Source: Empedobacter stercoris (GTDB lineage Bacteria; Bacteroidota; Bacteroidia; Flavobacteriales; Weeksellaceae). From it: DNA of 64,000 nucleotides. Shown here one piece after another: positions 1 through 9,400 of this stretch (position 1 is its first letter; the number at the start of each line of letters is the position of its first letter). The notes below the pieces were generated by a model, which was given only the letters and a program-made list of their open reading frames with translations, searched no databases and was not told the DNA's origin. The stretch is from the NCBI RefSeq assembly GCF_020281205.1, contig NZ_JACXZC010000012.1, positions 1-64,000 on the forward strand, read 5' to 3'. The position numbers were made by a program, and so were the translations under genes.

Positions 1-75
1 CAAATACGAATATATGTACTGTTTAAAATAAAATTTTATTGGTCTAATCCTGTATCATTTTTTCAGGACGTTACA

Positions 76-399
76 TTATTTTTTTGTTAAAACTTCGTTT
101 TTAAATTTTAAACCTTCCCAACCATTTTTTATAAATTGACGAATATTATTATGATCAGTTCCTTCAGGAGTTGCTAAAACAGCTTCATAATGTTCAGCAA
201 ATAATTTCAAAGTATCTTCTTTAGAAAGGTTATTTAAATTTGCAAAAGCAAATACTTTCGCACTACCTTGATTTTGGTCTATCGCATTTTCTTGATTTCC
301 ATTCACAAAAGCAGAAGCAGTGTAATTATAATTTTCTTCGATATAAGCAATAACATCAGCAAAATTCGCCTCGTTTTGATTTAATTTTTCTAAAATCAT
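76..399 (-). CDS. HopJ type III effector family protein
   Basis: The 107-residue protein matches the HopJ family, a small conserved family in many bacteria that is named after a Pseudomonas effector but is mostly found in organisms without type III secretion. Family hallmarks visible are the FADVIAYIEENYNYTASAF segment near residue 14, a G-S-A-K-V-F-A-F-A core, and the PEGTDHNNIRQFIKNGWEGL C-terminal block. There is no signal peptide, so it is probably cytosolic. The true role is unknown; it should not be read as a virulence effector. A good promoter lies just upstream on the minus strand. Confidence 0.85.
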   Translation of the reverse strand: MILEKLNQNEANFADVIAYIEENYNYTASAFVNGNQENAIDQNQGSAKVFAFANLNNLSKEDTLKLFAEHYEAVLATPEGTDHNNIRQFIKNGWEGLKFKNEVLTKK

Positions 400-412
400 T
401 TTATCTTTTTGT

Positions 413-440
413 CAAAAGTAAGAACTTATTTCCAATACAA
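413..440 (-). promoter_or_regulatory. Bacteroidota-type promoter of the HopJ gene
   Basis: On the minus strand TTG (438-440) is followed after 17 bases by TACTTTTG (413-420), matching the flavobacterial TTG-N17-23-TAnnTTTG consensus, about 15 bases before the start codon at 399. Confidence 0.6.
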
Positions 441-555
441 TAAATCATTAACAATGTTAAATTATTTCATACTAAATATACTTAACTTATGTTTAACAAC
501 TTTCTGTAAAGTAATTGATTAGATTTATAAGTATTAACCAAATAAAACTATTTAT

Positions 556-876
556 ATGTTCGAGAGAAGACAATTTAATTACGAAACTTCAAGCGTAGCG
601 CTAAAGGAGTTAGCAGAAAAAGGATATCAAGAAGATTTTAATTTATTAGAAAACGATTTGATTGATCATCCACACGATTTTAGAATTATTTATATCTATC
701 GTTACGAAGGAAATTCGAATCCAGAAGATGAGTCAAGTGTTTATGGAATCGAAAAAATATCGACAGGAGAAAAAGGTGTGTTAGTTGCAGGTAATTTAGG
801 ATTTGTGCAAACAACTTTAGCTTCGATACTTACCCAATTAGAAATAGAAGGTAGAAATCGAACTCTGAATAATTAA
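556..876 (+). CDS. small conserved protein of the family often mislabelled phosphoribosylpyrophosphate synthetase
   Basis: This 106-residue protein belongs to a Bacteroidota family of about 100 residues that databases often call phosphoribosylpyrophosphate synthetase, although it lacks any PRPP-binding motif and is far too short for that enzyme. It is clearly paralogous to the minus-strand gene at 10813-11121: both share an IYRYEG block, a DDESSVYGI-like block and a KGV-VGNL block. No signal peptide or membrane segment is seen. Function unknown. It stands alone, with a terminator at 922-956. Confidence 0.75.
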   Translation: MFERRQFNYETSSVALKELAEKGYQEDFNLLENDLIDHPHDFRIIYIYRYEGNSNPEDESSVYGIEKISTGEKGVLVAGNLGFVQTTLASILTQLEIEGRNRTLNN

Positions 877-921
877 ATTCAAAAACATGAATCGATTACT
901 AATTATTACAATTAAAAGTTG

Positions 922-956
922 AAAAAGCGTTACCAAGAAATTTGATAACGCTTTTT
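922..956 (+). terminator. intrinsic terminator
   Basis: An 11-bp stem, AAAAAGCGTTA (922-932) with TAACGCTTTTT (945-955), ends in a T run 46 bases after the gene at 556-876. Confidence 0.75.
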
Positions 957-990
957 ATATTTTCGAATAATTTTAAAATTGTAAAATAAA

Positions 991-1188
991 TTATTTGTCC
1001 TCTATTTTTAATAAGACTTTATATTCAGAAAAACGGTGTTCACGAATCGGTCTTGTATAAGGTTCTGTTTTGAAATACAAAACCAAACATGGGGAAATGT
1101 TTTTATATTTTTCTACAAATTTATACGAAACCAATTCACCATTATTTATTCGTTGTTTATTTTGTTATGATAAGGATACATCTCTCAT
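991..1188 (-). pseudogene. small gene broken by a nonsense codon
   Basis: On the minus strand an ATG at 1188 opens a 66-codon frame ending at TAA 991. Codon 8 is TAA (1165-1167). The remaining 57 codons are protein-like: a GELVSYKFVEKYKNI stretch, then SPCLVLYFKTEPYT and a RPIREHRFSEYKVLL segment. No internal start codon could rescue it. The even composition argues for a recently inactivated 65-residue gene of unknown function rather than random sequence. It sits just downstream of the SPOR lipoprotein gene on the same strand. Confidence 0.4.
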
Positions 1189-1229
1189 TTTTTTAAGAAA
1201 ATGATGATTAGAACTAATAATTCTAACGC

Positions 1230-1718
1230 TTATTTTGCTTTTCTACACAATACTTTGAATGGAATCGAAAAAGCACTGTTGTATTTTGATTTTAAACGAC
1301 GAATATCTCTCGAAGCAGAGGCTCTTGTAAAATAATCACCAACTAAAACACGATAGTCTGGAGAGAAGTATGCCGTCTGAGATGACAACTCAGGAAAAGA
1401 ACGGGCAAACTCATTTCTTACTTTGTCTGCGTCTTTTCTATCTTTTGAATAATATATCTGAATTTTGAAACCATTTATTTGTGGTGTTCCAGCACATGGA
1501 TCGTTGGAATGTACAATAGGTTTTTTCTCTGTGTTTTTTTTGATAGGTGCATTATGCGCACAGACTGCGTCTTCTTTCGCTTTTAATACAGTATTTATTC
1601 TACTATCAATTTCCATGTTCAATGTACCATTATTAATAATCTGAACAGTATCAATTTTATTTTGTGCAAAACCACAACTAGAAAAACTGATAAGAAATAA
1701 AAAGATAAATTTTTTCAT
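1230..1718 (-). CDS. SPOR domain-containing secreted protein
   Basis: The protein starts with a signal peptide (MKKFIFLFLISFSSCGFAQ) and ends in a SPOR-like domain of about 75 residues that begins near the GFKIQIYYSKDRKDADK segment and includes YRVLVGDYFTRASA. SPOR domains bind denuded peptidoglycan glycan strands. The SSCG sequence could be a lipobox; FAQ is also a plausible signal peptidase I site. An upstream in-frame ATG at 1739 would put eight extra residues before the signal peptide, so 1718 is preferred. It is likely a periplasmic or membrane-anchored cell-wall protein; its partner is unknown. Confidence 0.8.
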   Translation of the reverse strand: MKKFIFLFLISFSSCGFAQNKIDTVQIINNGTLNMEIDSRINTVLKAKEDAVCAHNAPIKKNTEKKPIVHSNDPCAGTPQINGFKIQIYYSKDRKDADKVRNEFARSFPELSSQTAYFSPDYRVLVGDYFTRASASRDIRRLKSKYNSAFSIPFKVLCRKAK

Positions 1719-1739
1719 AGGATGAATTAATATGTGCAA

Positions 1740-2132
1740 ATATACTTTTTACAATTAAGTTATTAAATTTTATAGACTTTTATTTTCTTACTACGAATAT
1801 TATTCCAAATTAACCTTTTTTTCACTTCAAAAAGATGGGTTAGATTCGTTTTATTGTCTTTTCTTAATAAAAAATATTAAAATTATTTTACAAAAATTAT
1901 GTTAAATAGATTTTTCATCAAATGAAAAGCTCTAATCTCAAATCATATAGAGATTATTTTCAGCATAATTTTTTTAACAATTAATTTAGAAACGTTTTAA
2001 ATTAAGCTCAATGACAAAGTTCAGTATGTAAACTTTATGATTTTATTAAGTATTGAAGCTATTTTTGCTGATAGTTAAGTGTTCAAATAAAAACGAGTTA
2101 AAAGAAACAACGAACTGAGATTATTTAAGTAA
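1740..2132. other. 393-base intergenic region before the act operon
   Basis: AT-rich region between divergent genes. It holds a TATTTTTG element (2060-2067) that fits the -7 consensus TAnnTTTG for the act operon, without a clear TTG at -33. A weak 7-bp inverted repeat (TAATCTC ... GAGATTA) lies at about 1932-1955. No coding potential was seen. Confidence 0.4.
2060..2067 (+). promoter_or_regulatory. putative -7 element of the act operon
   Basis: TATTTTTG fits TAnnTTTG, 66 bases before actA. No TTG is found 17-23 bases upstream, so the promoter is only half supported. Confidence 0.3.
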
Positions 2133-3551
2133 ATGAAGGCAAGATTTCTAAAAAGAATACGTTTATGGAGCTGCGCGATAATACTATCGACGTTCTCCTT
2201 AGCAAATGCCCAAGATGCAGGTAAAGGTTACGAGTTATTCGAGGCCAACTGTACTACATGTCACCAGATTGATGGTGAATTTATTGGGCCGGAATTACGT
2301 GATGTTGAGAAGCGCGTGCAGGAGCAAGCTGGACTTGGAAAAGAGTGGTTACACGCTTGGATTAAGGACAACAAAGCTTTGCGCGAATCTGGAGATGCGT
2401 ATGCAAACAAAATTTATGCTGATTACAATAACACTGAGATGTTAGCTTTCCCTAACTTATCAGATGGTGATATTGATAATATTCTAGCATATACAGCAGA
2501 TCCTGATGGAGGAGTGAAAGCTTTTGAGGAAGCTAAAGCTTTGAAAAAGAAGGAGGCTGCTGATAAAAAAGCTGCTGAAGCTGCACAAGGTGGAGGAGCA
2601 AGTACAGGGATTATCGCTGTAGGTTTTGTAGTTTTAGCTGCATTGTTATTGTGGATTTTAGTTCGCGTTAATGCATTGGTTAAAGCAACAGCTACAGAAG
2701 ATTTAAATTCTAAAGATGAGCAAGCTGCTTTTTCTTTTGCTGACTTCTTCCAAAAATACCAAAAAGTTGGTGGTGTAGTAATTGCTGTATTAGCATTCTT
2801 TGCATTGTACAATGTGTATTGGGGGTTAATGGGTGTAGGTGTTGACAAAGGTTACGAGCCAGAACAACCGATCTACTTCTCTCATAAAGTTCACGCAGGT
2901 GTGCAAGGGATTGATTGTCAGTATTGTCATAGTTCAGCGAAATACGGTAAAGTGTCTGGAATTCCTTCACCAAACGTATGTATGAACTGTCACAAAACAA
3001 TCAAAGAATACAAAGGAGATTATTTCGAAGAAGAATTAATCACTTCTGGTAAATTCGCAGATGAAGACGCTGTTAAAAATTTCTACACAGGAGAAATCCA
3101 AAAAATGTATAAAGCGATAGGATGGAATCCAGAAACGAACAAATACGATGGTCCACAAAAACCAATTGAATGGGTACGTATCCACAATATGCCAGATTTC
3201 GTATTCTTTAGCCACGCACAACACGTTGTAGCTGGAGAGAAAGCGATTAAGAAAGCAATTAAGGATGGAACAATTCCAAATGCAAAAGAATTAAACATTG
3301 GATCAGGAGACCAAACTTGTTTCGCTTGTCACGGACGTGTTGATGAGATGAACGAAGTGAAAATGGCGAATGATTTCACAATGGGATGGTGTATCGAATG
3401 TCACAGAACTACTGAGGTAGATATGGACAACGAGTATAACAAAGAATATTACGCAGAACTACACGAAAAGTTGAAAAAACAGTACGGTGACGCAACTAAG
3501 ATTACAGTTGATGCTATCGGAGGTTTAGAGTGTGGTAAATGTCATTATTAA
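2133..3551 (+). CDS. actA: alternative complex III subunit A, six-heme cytochrome c
   Basis: ActA is the heme subunit of alternative complex III, which oxidises menaquinol and passes electrons to cytochrome c or an oxidase. A signal peptide (cut after ANA) is followed by a mono-heme cytochrome c domain with CTTCH at residues 40-44, an Ala/Lys-rich linker, two membrane segments (about 155-180 and 211-235), and a multiheme domain with CQYCH, CMNCH, CFACH, CIECH and CGKCH (the last ends one residue before the stop). The classic subunit is pentaheme; here the mono-heme domain is fused in front. First gene of the six-gene operon, 22 bases before actB. Confidence 0.93.
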   Translation: MKARFLKRIRLWSCAIILSTFSLANAQDAGKGYELFEANCTTCHQIDGEFIGPELRDVEKRVQEQAGLGKEWLHAWIKDNKALRESGDAYANKIYADYNNTEMLAFPNLSDGDIDNILAYTADPDGGVKAFEEAKALKKKEAADKKAAEAAQGGGASTGIIAVGFVVLAALLLWILVRVNALVKATATEDLNSKDEQAAFSFADFFQKYQKVGGVVIAVLAFFALYNVYWGLMGVGVDKGYEPEQPIYFSHKVHAGVQGIDCQYCHSSAKYGKVSGIPSPNVCMNCHKTIKEYKGDYFEEELITSGKFADEDAVKNFYTGEIQKMYKAIGWNPETNKYDGPQKPIEWVRIHNMPDFVFFSHAQHVVAGEKAIKKAIKDGTIPNAKELNIGSGDQTCFACHGRVDEMNEVKMANDFTMGWCIECHRTTEVDMDNEYNKEYYAELHEKLKKQYGDATKITVDAIGGLECGKCHY

Positions 3552-3573
3552 TATAAAAAAGAGAGGAGTATAA

Positions 3574-6500
3574 ATGGCTTCGAAGAAAAATTACTGGAAA
3601 AGTTTTGAGGAGTTAACTGACAATACATTAAATGAAAAGTTAACTACCAATGAATTTGCAGAAGAAATTCCCGTAGACAATTTCTTAGGGAATGACAACG
3701 CCATGGAGAATAGTCAAACTTCACGACGTGACTTTTTGAAGATTTTAGGGTTCAGTACAGCTGCTGTTACATTAGCAGCCTGTGAAGCTCCAATCGTAAA
3801 ATCTGTTCCTTACGTAGTGAAACCAGAAAATATTATGCCTGGTGTACCTACATATTATGCGTCTACAGTTTTTGATGGATACGATTATGCGAACGTATTA
3901 GTACGTACAAGAGAAGGTCGTCCAATTAGAATTGATGCAAATAAAGGAGCGAAATATTTTGGTTCTACAAATGCTCGTGTTCAAGCATCTGTATTATCAT
4001 TATACGATTCTGATAAAATAAAATCACCTTTAATTAACGGTGGTGAGAATTTCAAAGCAACATCTTGGAAAGATTTAGATGCTACTGTTTCTAAAGCATT
4101 AACATCTGTAGGAGGAAAGAAAGTAGTTATTTTAACTTCGTCTTTACCTTCTCCAACAACTAAAAAGTTGATTGCAGAATTCGCAACAAAATATCCAACA
4201 ACTCAACATGTAATATATGATGCAATTTCTTATTCGAATGCATTAGATGCTGCACAAGAAGTATACGGAAAAAGAGAATTACCATTCTATGATCTTAAGA
4301 ATGCTGAATTAGTTGTTTCTTTCAACGCAGATTTCTTAGGTGATTACAATGGTGGTGGAATGGAAGGTGATTATGGTGTAGCTCGTAAACCAGGAGTAAA
4401 CATGATGCGTCACATCCAAGTAGAGTCTATTTTATCTTTAACAGGAGCAAATGCTGATACACGTTATCCTTTAAAACCAACTGATACTGAAAAAGTGTTA
4501 GCAGAAGTTTATCAAGGATTAACAGGTGGAGCTGCTTCATCTAAAGAAGCAAAAGCAATTGTTGCTGAGTTAAAAGCAAAAGGTTCTAAAGCAGTTGTAA
4601 TGGCTGACGGTTCTAAAGAAGCGTATACTATTGCATTCGCAATTAACCAAGTTTTAGGATCAGCTGCAGTTTCAGATAAAGCTGTATTATTAAAAGAGTC
4701 TAACGATACTGTATTCAATCAATTCATTGCAGACGCTAAAGCTGGGCAAGTTGGAGTTTTATTAAACTTCCAAACGAATCCAATTTACAACGCGAAAAAC
4801 GCAAAAGAAATTGAAGAAGCTTTCAAAAACATTGGACTTAAAGTTGGTTTAGTTGAAAAATTAGACGAAACTGCATCAGTAATGGACGTTATCGCTCCAG
4901 TTACTCACGGTTTAGAGTCTTGGAATGATTTTAGCCCAATAACAGGTGTATACTCATTACAACAACCAACAATTCCACGTATTTTTGATTCTCGTCAATT
5001 CCAAGATTCATTAATTGCTTGGATGACAGGAGTAACTGAAGTGACTGAAGTAGAAGATCCAAATGATCCAATTATGGTGATGGCAGTTTCTGCAACAAGA
5101 CAAAAAGTATCTCCATTTTACTTATACGTAAAACAAAATTGGGATTCAGCTATTTTACCAAAATTAGGTATAGATTTCAACAAAGCATTATACAATGGTT
5201 ATAATGAAGCGGCTGAAACTACGGCTTTTACTGCTAACACAGGTGCTGCTTCTGCTGCTTCTGCTAAATTAGCTGCAGGTAAAGCAACAGAATGGGAAAT
5301 CCAATTCTATTCTAAAGCTGGATTAGGAGATGGTACTCAGGCTAATAATCCTTGGTTACAAGAATTACCAGATCCAATTACACGTAACTCTTGGGATAAC
5401 TATTTAACAGTTAATCCAAATGATGCGGAGAAATTAGGAATCAAAATTCAAGATAACTACAACGTTACAAATGGAAGAATGCAATTTGACGGTGAGTATG
5501 TAAACTTAACTGTTAATGGAGTTGTTTTAGAAAACGTTCCAGTATTCATTCAGCCAGGTCAAGCTATCGGAACTGTAGGTTTAGCTTTCGGTTACGGTCG
5601 CACAAAAGCTGGTAAAGTTTCAAATAATGTAGGGGTTAATGCTTATACATTATATAACGGAACAGTTGGAGTTTCTAACGTTAAGATTGAAAAATCTTCT
5701 CGTACAGATAAACATGAGTTCGCTAATATGCAGCAACAACCAACATTGATGGGGCGTTACGAAATCGCAAGGGAAGTTTCTTTAGCTGATTTTATCAATA
5801 CAGACCGTCAAGAATGGAATCCAGTTGCTAAAATGCCAACTTGGAGAGGAGATTCTCCTGTAGGTGAAGTTGACTTATGGGCAAGTTTTGATCGTTCAAC
5901 AGGACCTCACTTCAATTTAACAATTGATATGAATGCTTGTACAGGATGTGGAGCGTGTGTAATTGCTTGTCAAGCAGAAAACAACGTACCAACTGTCGGT
6001 AAAGAGGAAATGCGTATGTCAAGAGATATGTACTGGTTAAGAATTGACCGTTACTACTCTGATGTAACATACAATGATCCAAACGGAAAATTAACTCAGA
6101 AAGTTGCGTTAGAATCTGATCCAGATAACGAACCACAACAATATACACGATTAATTAAGCCAGAGGCAGAAAATCCAGATGTGATTTTCCAACCATTAAT
6201 GTGTCAACACTGTAACCACGCTCCTTGTGAGACTGTGTGTCCAGTAGGAGCAACATCTCATGGTCGTCAAGGTCAAAATATGATGGCTTATAACCGTTGT
6301 GTTGGTACTCGTTACTGTGCGAATAACTGTCCTTATAAAGTACGTCGTTTCAACTGGTTTAACTGGGCGAATAACGATAAATTCGACTTCCACATGAACA
6401 ATGATTTAGGTCGTATGGTACTTAATCCAGATGTTGTTGTAAGAACACGAGGTGTAATTGAGAAATGTTCATTCTGTATCCAACAAACGCAAGCTGCAAT

Positions 6501-6735
6501 CTTAAAAGCTAAGAAAGAAAACAGAGTAGTTAAAGACGAAGAGTTTATGGCTGCTGCTGCTTGTGCTGCTGCTTGTGGAACAGGAGCGATGAAATTTGGA
6601 GATATCAATGATGATAAATCAGAAGTAAGACAAGTATCGAAAGATAAACGTTCTTACGTATTATTAGAAGAAATTGGTACAAAACCAAATGTTATCTATC
6701 AAGTAAAAGTTAGAAACAGAAAAGAACAAGCTTAA
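3574..6735 (+). CDS. actB: alternative complex III subunit B, iron-sulfur protein
   Basis: ActB (1053 residues) carries a twin-arginine-type motif, SRRDFLKILG, at about residues 50-60 with a cysteine at the end of the hydrophobic stretch (TLAAC), a long molybdopterin-oxidoreductase-like B1 region that in this family binds no cofactor, and a C-terminal ferredoxin-like B2 region. Cluster ligands are visible as CTGCGACVIAC (about residue 789), CQHC-NHAPC-ETVCP (about 877), CVGTRYCANNCP (about 909) and CSFC with CAAACGTGA. Electrons are thought to pass through these clusters to the ActA hemes. A strong Shine-Dalgarno-like GAGGAG (3563-3568) precedes the ATG, which is uncommon in this phylum. Confidence 0.95.
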   Translation: MASKKNYWKSFEELTDNTLNEKLTTNEFAEEIPVDNFLGNDNAMENSQTSRRDFLKILGFSTAAVTLAACEAPIVKSVPYVVKPENIMPGVPTYYASTVFDGYDYANVLVRTREGRPIRIDANKGAKYFGSTNARVQASVLSLYDSDKIKSPLINGGENFKATSWKDLDATVSKALTSVGGKKVVILTSSLPSPTTKKLIAEFATKYPTTQHVIYDAISYSNALDAAQEVYGKRELPFYDLKNAELVVSFNADFLGDYNGGGMEGDYGVARKPGVNMMRHIQVESILSLTGANADTRYPLKPTDTEKVLAEVYQGLTGGAASSKEAKAIVAELKAKGSKAVVMADGSKEAYTIAFAINQVLGSAAVSDKAVLLKESNDTVFNQFIADAKAGQVGVLLNFQTNPIYNAKNAKEIEEAFKNIGLKVGLVEKLDETASVMDVIAPVTHGLESWNDFSPITGVYSLQQPTIPRIFDSRQFQDSLIAWMTGVTEVTEVEDPNDPIMVMAVSATRQKVSPFYLYVKQNWDSAILPKLGIDFNKALYNGYNEAAETTAFTANTGAASAASAKLAAGKATEWEIQFYSKAGLGDGTQANNPWLQELPDPITRNSWDNYLTVNPNDAEKLGIKIQDNYNVTNGRMQFDGEYVNLTVNGVVLENVPVFIQPGQAIGTVGLAFGYGRTKAGKVSNNVGVNAYTLYNGTVGVSNVKIEKSSRTDKHEFANMQQQPTLMGRYEIAREVSLADFINTDRQEWNPVAKMPTWRGDSPVGEVDLWASFDRSTGPHFNLTIDMNACTGCGACVIACQAENNVPTVGKEEMRMSRDMYWLRIDRYYSDVTYNDPNGKLTQKVALESDPDNEPQQYTRLIKPEAENPDVIFQPLMCQHCNHAPCETVCPVGATSHGRQGQNMMAYNRCVGTRYCANNCPYKVRRFNWFNWANNDKFDFHMNNDLGRMVLNPDVVVRTRGVIEKCSFCIQQTQAAILKAKKENRVVKDEEFMAAAACAAACGTGAMKFGDINDDKSEVRQVSKDKRSYVLLEEIGTKPNVIYQVKVRNRKEQA

Positions 6736-6769
6736 TTAAATTAATAAAGAATTAATAAGGTAAACAAAT

Positions 6770-8173
6770 ATGTCACATTACGAATCACAGGTAAGAGAGC
6801 CCCTTATTTTAGGACATAAAACCTACCACGATATCACAGTAGACATTGCACGTCCAATAGAGACGCCTGCAAGTAAATTGTGGTGGCTATGTTTCGGTAT
6901 TGCAATGGTAGCATTCATCTTTGGTGTTGGTGCAATTGCTTATACAGTTGGAACTGGTATTGGTGTTTGGGGATTGAATAGAACGATTAACTGGGGATGG
7001 GATATCACCAACTTTGTATGGTGGGTAGGTATTGGTCACGCTGGTACGTTAATCTCAGCCGTTTTATTATTATTCCGTCAAAAATGGAGAATGTCGGTTA
7101 ACCGTTCTGCGGAAGCCATGACGATCTTCGCCGTTGTACAGGCAGCGTTATTCCCTGTAATCCACATGGGTCGTCCATGGTTAATGTATTGGGTTTTCCC
7201 AATTCCTAACCAATTTGGATCATTATGGCCTAACTTTAACTCACCATTGTTATGGGACGTATTCGCGATTTCTACGTATTTCTCTGTATCAACTGTTTTC
7301 TGGTTGATGGGATTAATTCCTGACTTTGCAATGATACGTGACCGTGCAACAAAACCATTCGCTAAGAAAATCTACGGAATCTTATCATTCGGATGGGGTG
7401 GTGGAGCAAAACATTGGCAACGTTTCGAAGAGTTATCTTTGGTATTAGCTGGTTTATGTACACCGTTAGTATTCTCGGTACACACGATTGTATCTTTTGA
7501 CTTCGCTACGTCGGTGATCAAAGGATGGCACTCAACAGTATACCCTCCTTATTTCGTTGCTGGAGCTATTTTCTCTGGTTTCGCGATGGTACAAACATTA
7601 TTAAGTGTAATGCGTAAAGTTTTACACTATGAAGATTATATCACACGTAAACATATCGAGTACATGAATATTGTAATCGTTGTAACAGGTGGTATGGTTG
7701 CAGTAGCTTATTTAACTGAGTTATGGATCGCTTGGTATTCAGGATCTCGTTACGAAGACTTTACATATTTCTCTCCAGGAGCAGCAACAGGACCTTATTG
7801 GTGGGCATTCTGGGCGTTAATTATTTGTAACGTTTTAGTACCAGGTTTATTATGGATTCGTTCAATTAGAAGAAACTTCTTCTGGACATTTGTTATCTCT
7901 ATCGTAGTTAACATTGGTATGTGGTTCGAGCGTTTTGATATTATCGTTATCAACTTATCTCGTGACTATTTACCATCAAGCTGGACAATGTTTATGCCTT
8001 CATGGGTAGACGTAGGTATCTTCTTAGGTACTATGGGATTCTTTTCTGTGTTATACTTATTGTACGCACGTACATTCCCAGTTATTTCACAATCTGAATT
8101 AAAAACTATTTTGAAATCATCAGGCGAAAGCTATAAAAAACATCATACTGAAGATGAGCATCACGAACACTAA
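6770..8173 (+). CDS. actC: alternative complex III subunit C, NrfD-like membrane quinol-binding subunit
   Basis: A 467-residue polytopic protein of the NrfD/PsrC family with about ten hydrophobic segments and an aromatic-rich opening that includes GWDITNFVWWVGIGHAG. In alternative complex III this subunit forms a quinol site next to ActB. It ends in a soluble His/Glu-rich tail (KKHHTEDEHHEH). Its final 20 bases overlap the start of actD, which implies translational coupling. Confidence 0.94.
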   Translation: MSHYESQVREPLILGHKTYHDITVDIARPIETPASKLWWLCFGIAMVAFIFGVGAIAYTVGTGIGVWGLNRTINWGWDITNFVWWVGIGHAGTLISAVLLLFRQKWRMSVNRSAEAMTIFAVVQAALFPVIHMGRPWLMYWVFPIPNQFGSLWPNFNSPLLWDVFAISTYFSVSTVFWLMGLIPDFAMIRDRATKPFAKKIYGILSFGWGGGAKHWQRFEELSLVLAGLCTPLVFSVHTIVSFDFATSVIKGWHSTVYPPYFVAGAIFSGFAMVQTLLSVMRKVLHYEDYITRKHIEYMNIVIVVTGGMVAVAYLTELWIAWYSGSRYEDFTYFSPGAATGPYWWAFWALIICNVLVPGLLWIRSIRRNFFWTFVISIVVNIGMWFERFDIIVINLSRDYLPSSWTMFMPSWVDVGIFLGTMGFFSVLYLLYARTFPVISQSELKTILKSSGESYKKHHTEDEHHEH

Positions 8174-8723
8174 AATCGTTTATGGTCTTTACGGAGACGA
8201 TGATGATTTATTAAAAGCAGTAAAATCTATACGTAAACAAGGCATTACGATAGATGAAGTATATACACCTTTCCCTGTACACGGTTTAGATAAAGCGTTA
8301 GGTTTAAAGAAAACTCGTATTTCTGACCTTGCTTTCTTCTACGGTGCATTTGGAACAACATTAGCATCATTGATGACATGGTTTATTATGAACCATGATT
8401 GGGCTCAAGATATCGGTGGTAAACCATCTTTCTCTTGGGGAGAAAATATGCCAGCGTTCGTTCCTATTATGTTCGAGTTGACAGTTTTCTGTGCAGCGCA
8501 CTTTATGTCATTAACATATTTAGCGCGTAACAAAATGTACCCAGGTGCGAAAGCTAAAAACCCAGATCCACGTACAACAGATGATAAATTCTTGATTGAA
8601 ATCAGAACTGCTGATGTTGAGAAAATCAAAAATGTATTTGTAGAAACTGGTGCTGAAGAAGTAACCGTAAAAGGTGACGTAGTCGTAGAACCAAGTGTTA
8701 ACAATTTAGTACAAGAAGCATAA
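8154..8723 (+). CDS. actD: alternative complex III subunit D (DUF3341)
   Basis: A 189-residue DUF3341 protein: an N-terminal ferredoxin-fold-like cytosolic part (VYGLYGDDDDLLKAVKSIRK), two membrane helices around residues 60-80 and 100-125, and a soluble C-terminus. ActD is a structural subunit of the complex. The ATG at 8154 lies inside the end of actC; the stop overlaps the actE start by one base (TAATG). Confidence 0.92.
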   Translation: MSITNTKIVYGLYGDDDDLLKAVKSIRKQGITIDEVYTPFPVHGLDKALGLKKTRISDLAFFYGAFGTTLASLMTWFIMNHDWAQDIGGKPSFSWGENMPAFVPIMFELTVFCAAHFMSLTYLARNKMYPGAKAKNPDPRTTDDKFLIEIRTADVEKIKNVFVETGAEEVTVKGDVVVEPSVNNLVQEA

Positions 8724-9382
8724 TGAAAAAGATAGCATTACTTATAGGATTAGGAAGTATTATTATCACTTCTTGTTCTGATAAAAAACGTGACGCGAGT
8801 ATCGTATATATGCCGGATATGTATTATTCGACAGCTTATGATCCTTATGAAAAGGCAACTTACGGTTACCCTGAAGATAAAGAGAACTCTGAAGTTCCTG
8901 TAATGAATAAAAATCACAATATGTCTGCATTAGAATCTGTAGAAGGTGCTGTTGAAAGAACTGACGGTGATATTTTACCATGGACTTTAAAAAACAATAA
9001 CGCTGGTTATGCACAATCAAAAAGTATAACGGTTTCTCCATTAGATGCTACAGCTAAAACTGCAGATTTAGAAAGAGGAAAAGTGTTATATGGTCAAAAC
9101 TGTGCAGTTTGTCACGGTGACGCAGGTGATGGACAAGGATCAATCGTAAAATCTAAAGCTTATTCTGGAGTTCCGACTTACGGAGAAAGAGAGATTACAG
9201 TAGGTTCTGTTTATCATGTTATTATGTATGGAAAAAATGCGATGGGTTCTTACGCATCTCAATTGACTCCTGCAGACCGTTGGAGAGTTGCTGAATATGT
9301 AATGAGTTTAAAAGGTGGTACTACTGTTGCTCCTGCTGCAGAAGCAACACCTGCAACTGAAGAAACAGCAACTAATAAATAA
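8723..9382 (+). CDS. actE: alternative complex III subunit E, mono-heme cytochrome c lipoprotein
   Basis: This 219-residue protein has a lipoprotein signal ending in TSCSD, then a YMPDMYYSTAYDPY segment typical of ActE, and a cytochrome c domain with CAVCHGDAGDGQG near residue 127 and a later Met (KNAMGSYASQ) as the likely sixth ligand. It ends in an Ala/Thr/Glu-rich tail. It is the probable periplasmic electron exit of the complex. The start overlaps actD by one base. Confidence 0.92.
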   Translation: MKKIALLIGLGSIIITSCSDKKRDASIVYMPDMYYSTAYDPYEKATYGYPEDKENSEVPVMNKNHNMSALESVEGAVERTDGDILPWTLKNNNAGYAQSKSITVSPLDATAKTADLERGKVLYGQNCAVCHGDAGDGQGSIVKSKAYSGVPTYGEREITVGSVYHVIMYGKNAMGSYASQLTPADRWRVAEYVMSLKGGTTVAPAAEATPATEETATNK

Positions 9383-9400
9383 TAAAATAAGTTAATTATT

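Noticed and set aside
76-399. HopJ name suggests a type III secreted effector
   Set aside because: No secretion genes or effector context; the family is widespread in bacteria without that system.
556-876. Phosphoribosylpyrophosphate synthetase function
   Set aside because: About 100 residues, no PRPP-binding motif; the name is a database carry-over.
2423-3298. Long minus-strand frames within actA and other act genes
   Set aside because: They lie wholly inside well-supported plus-strand genes and have no family features.
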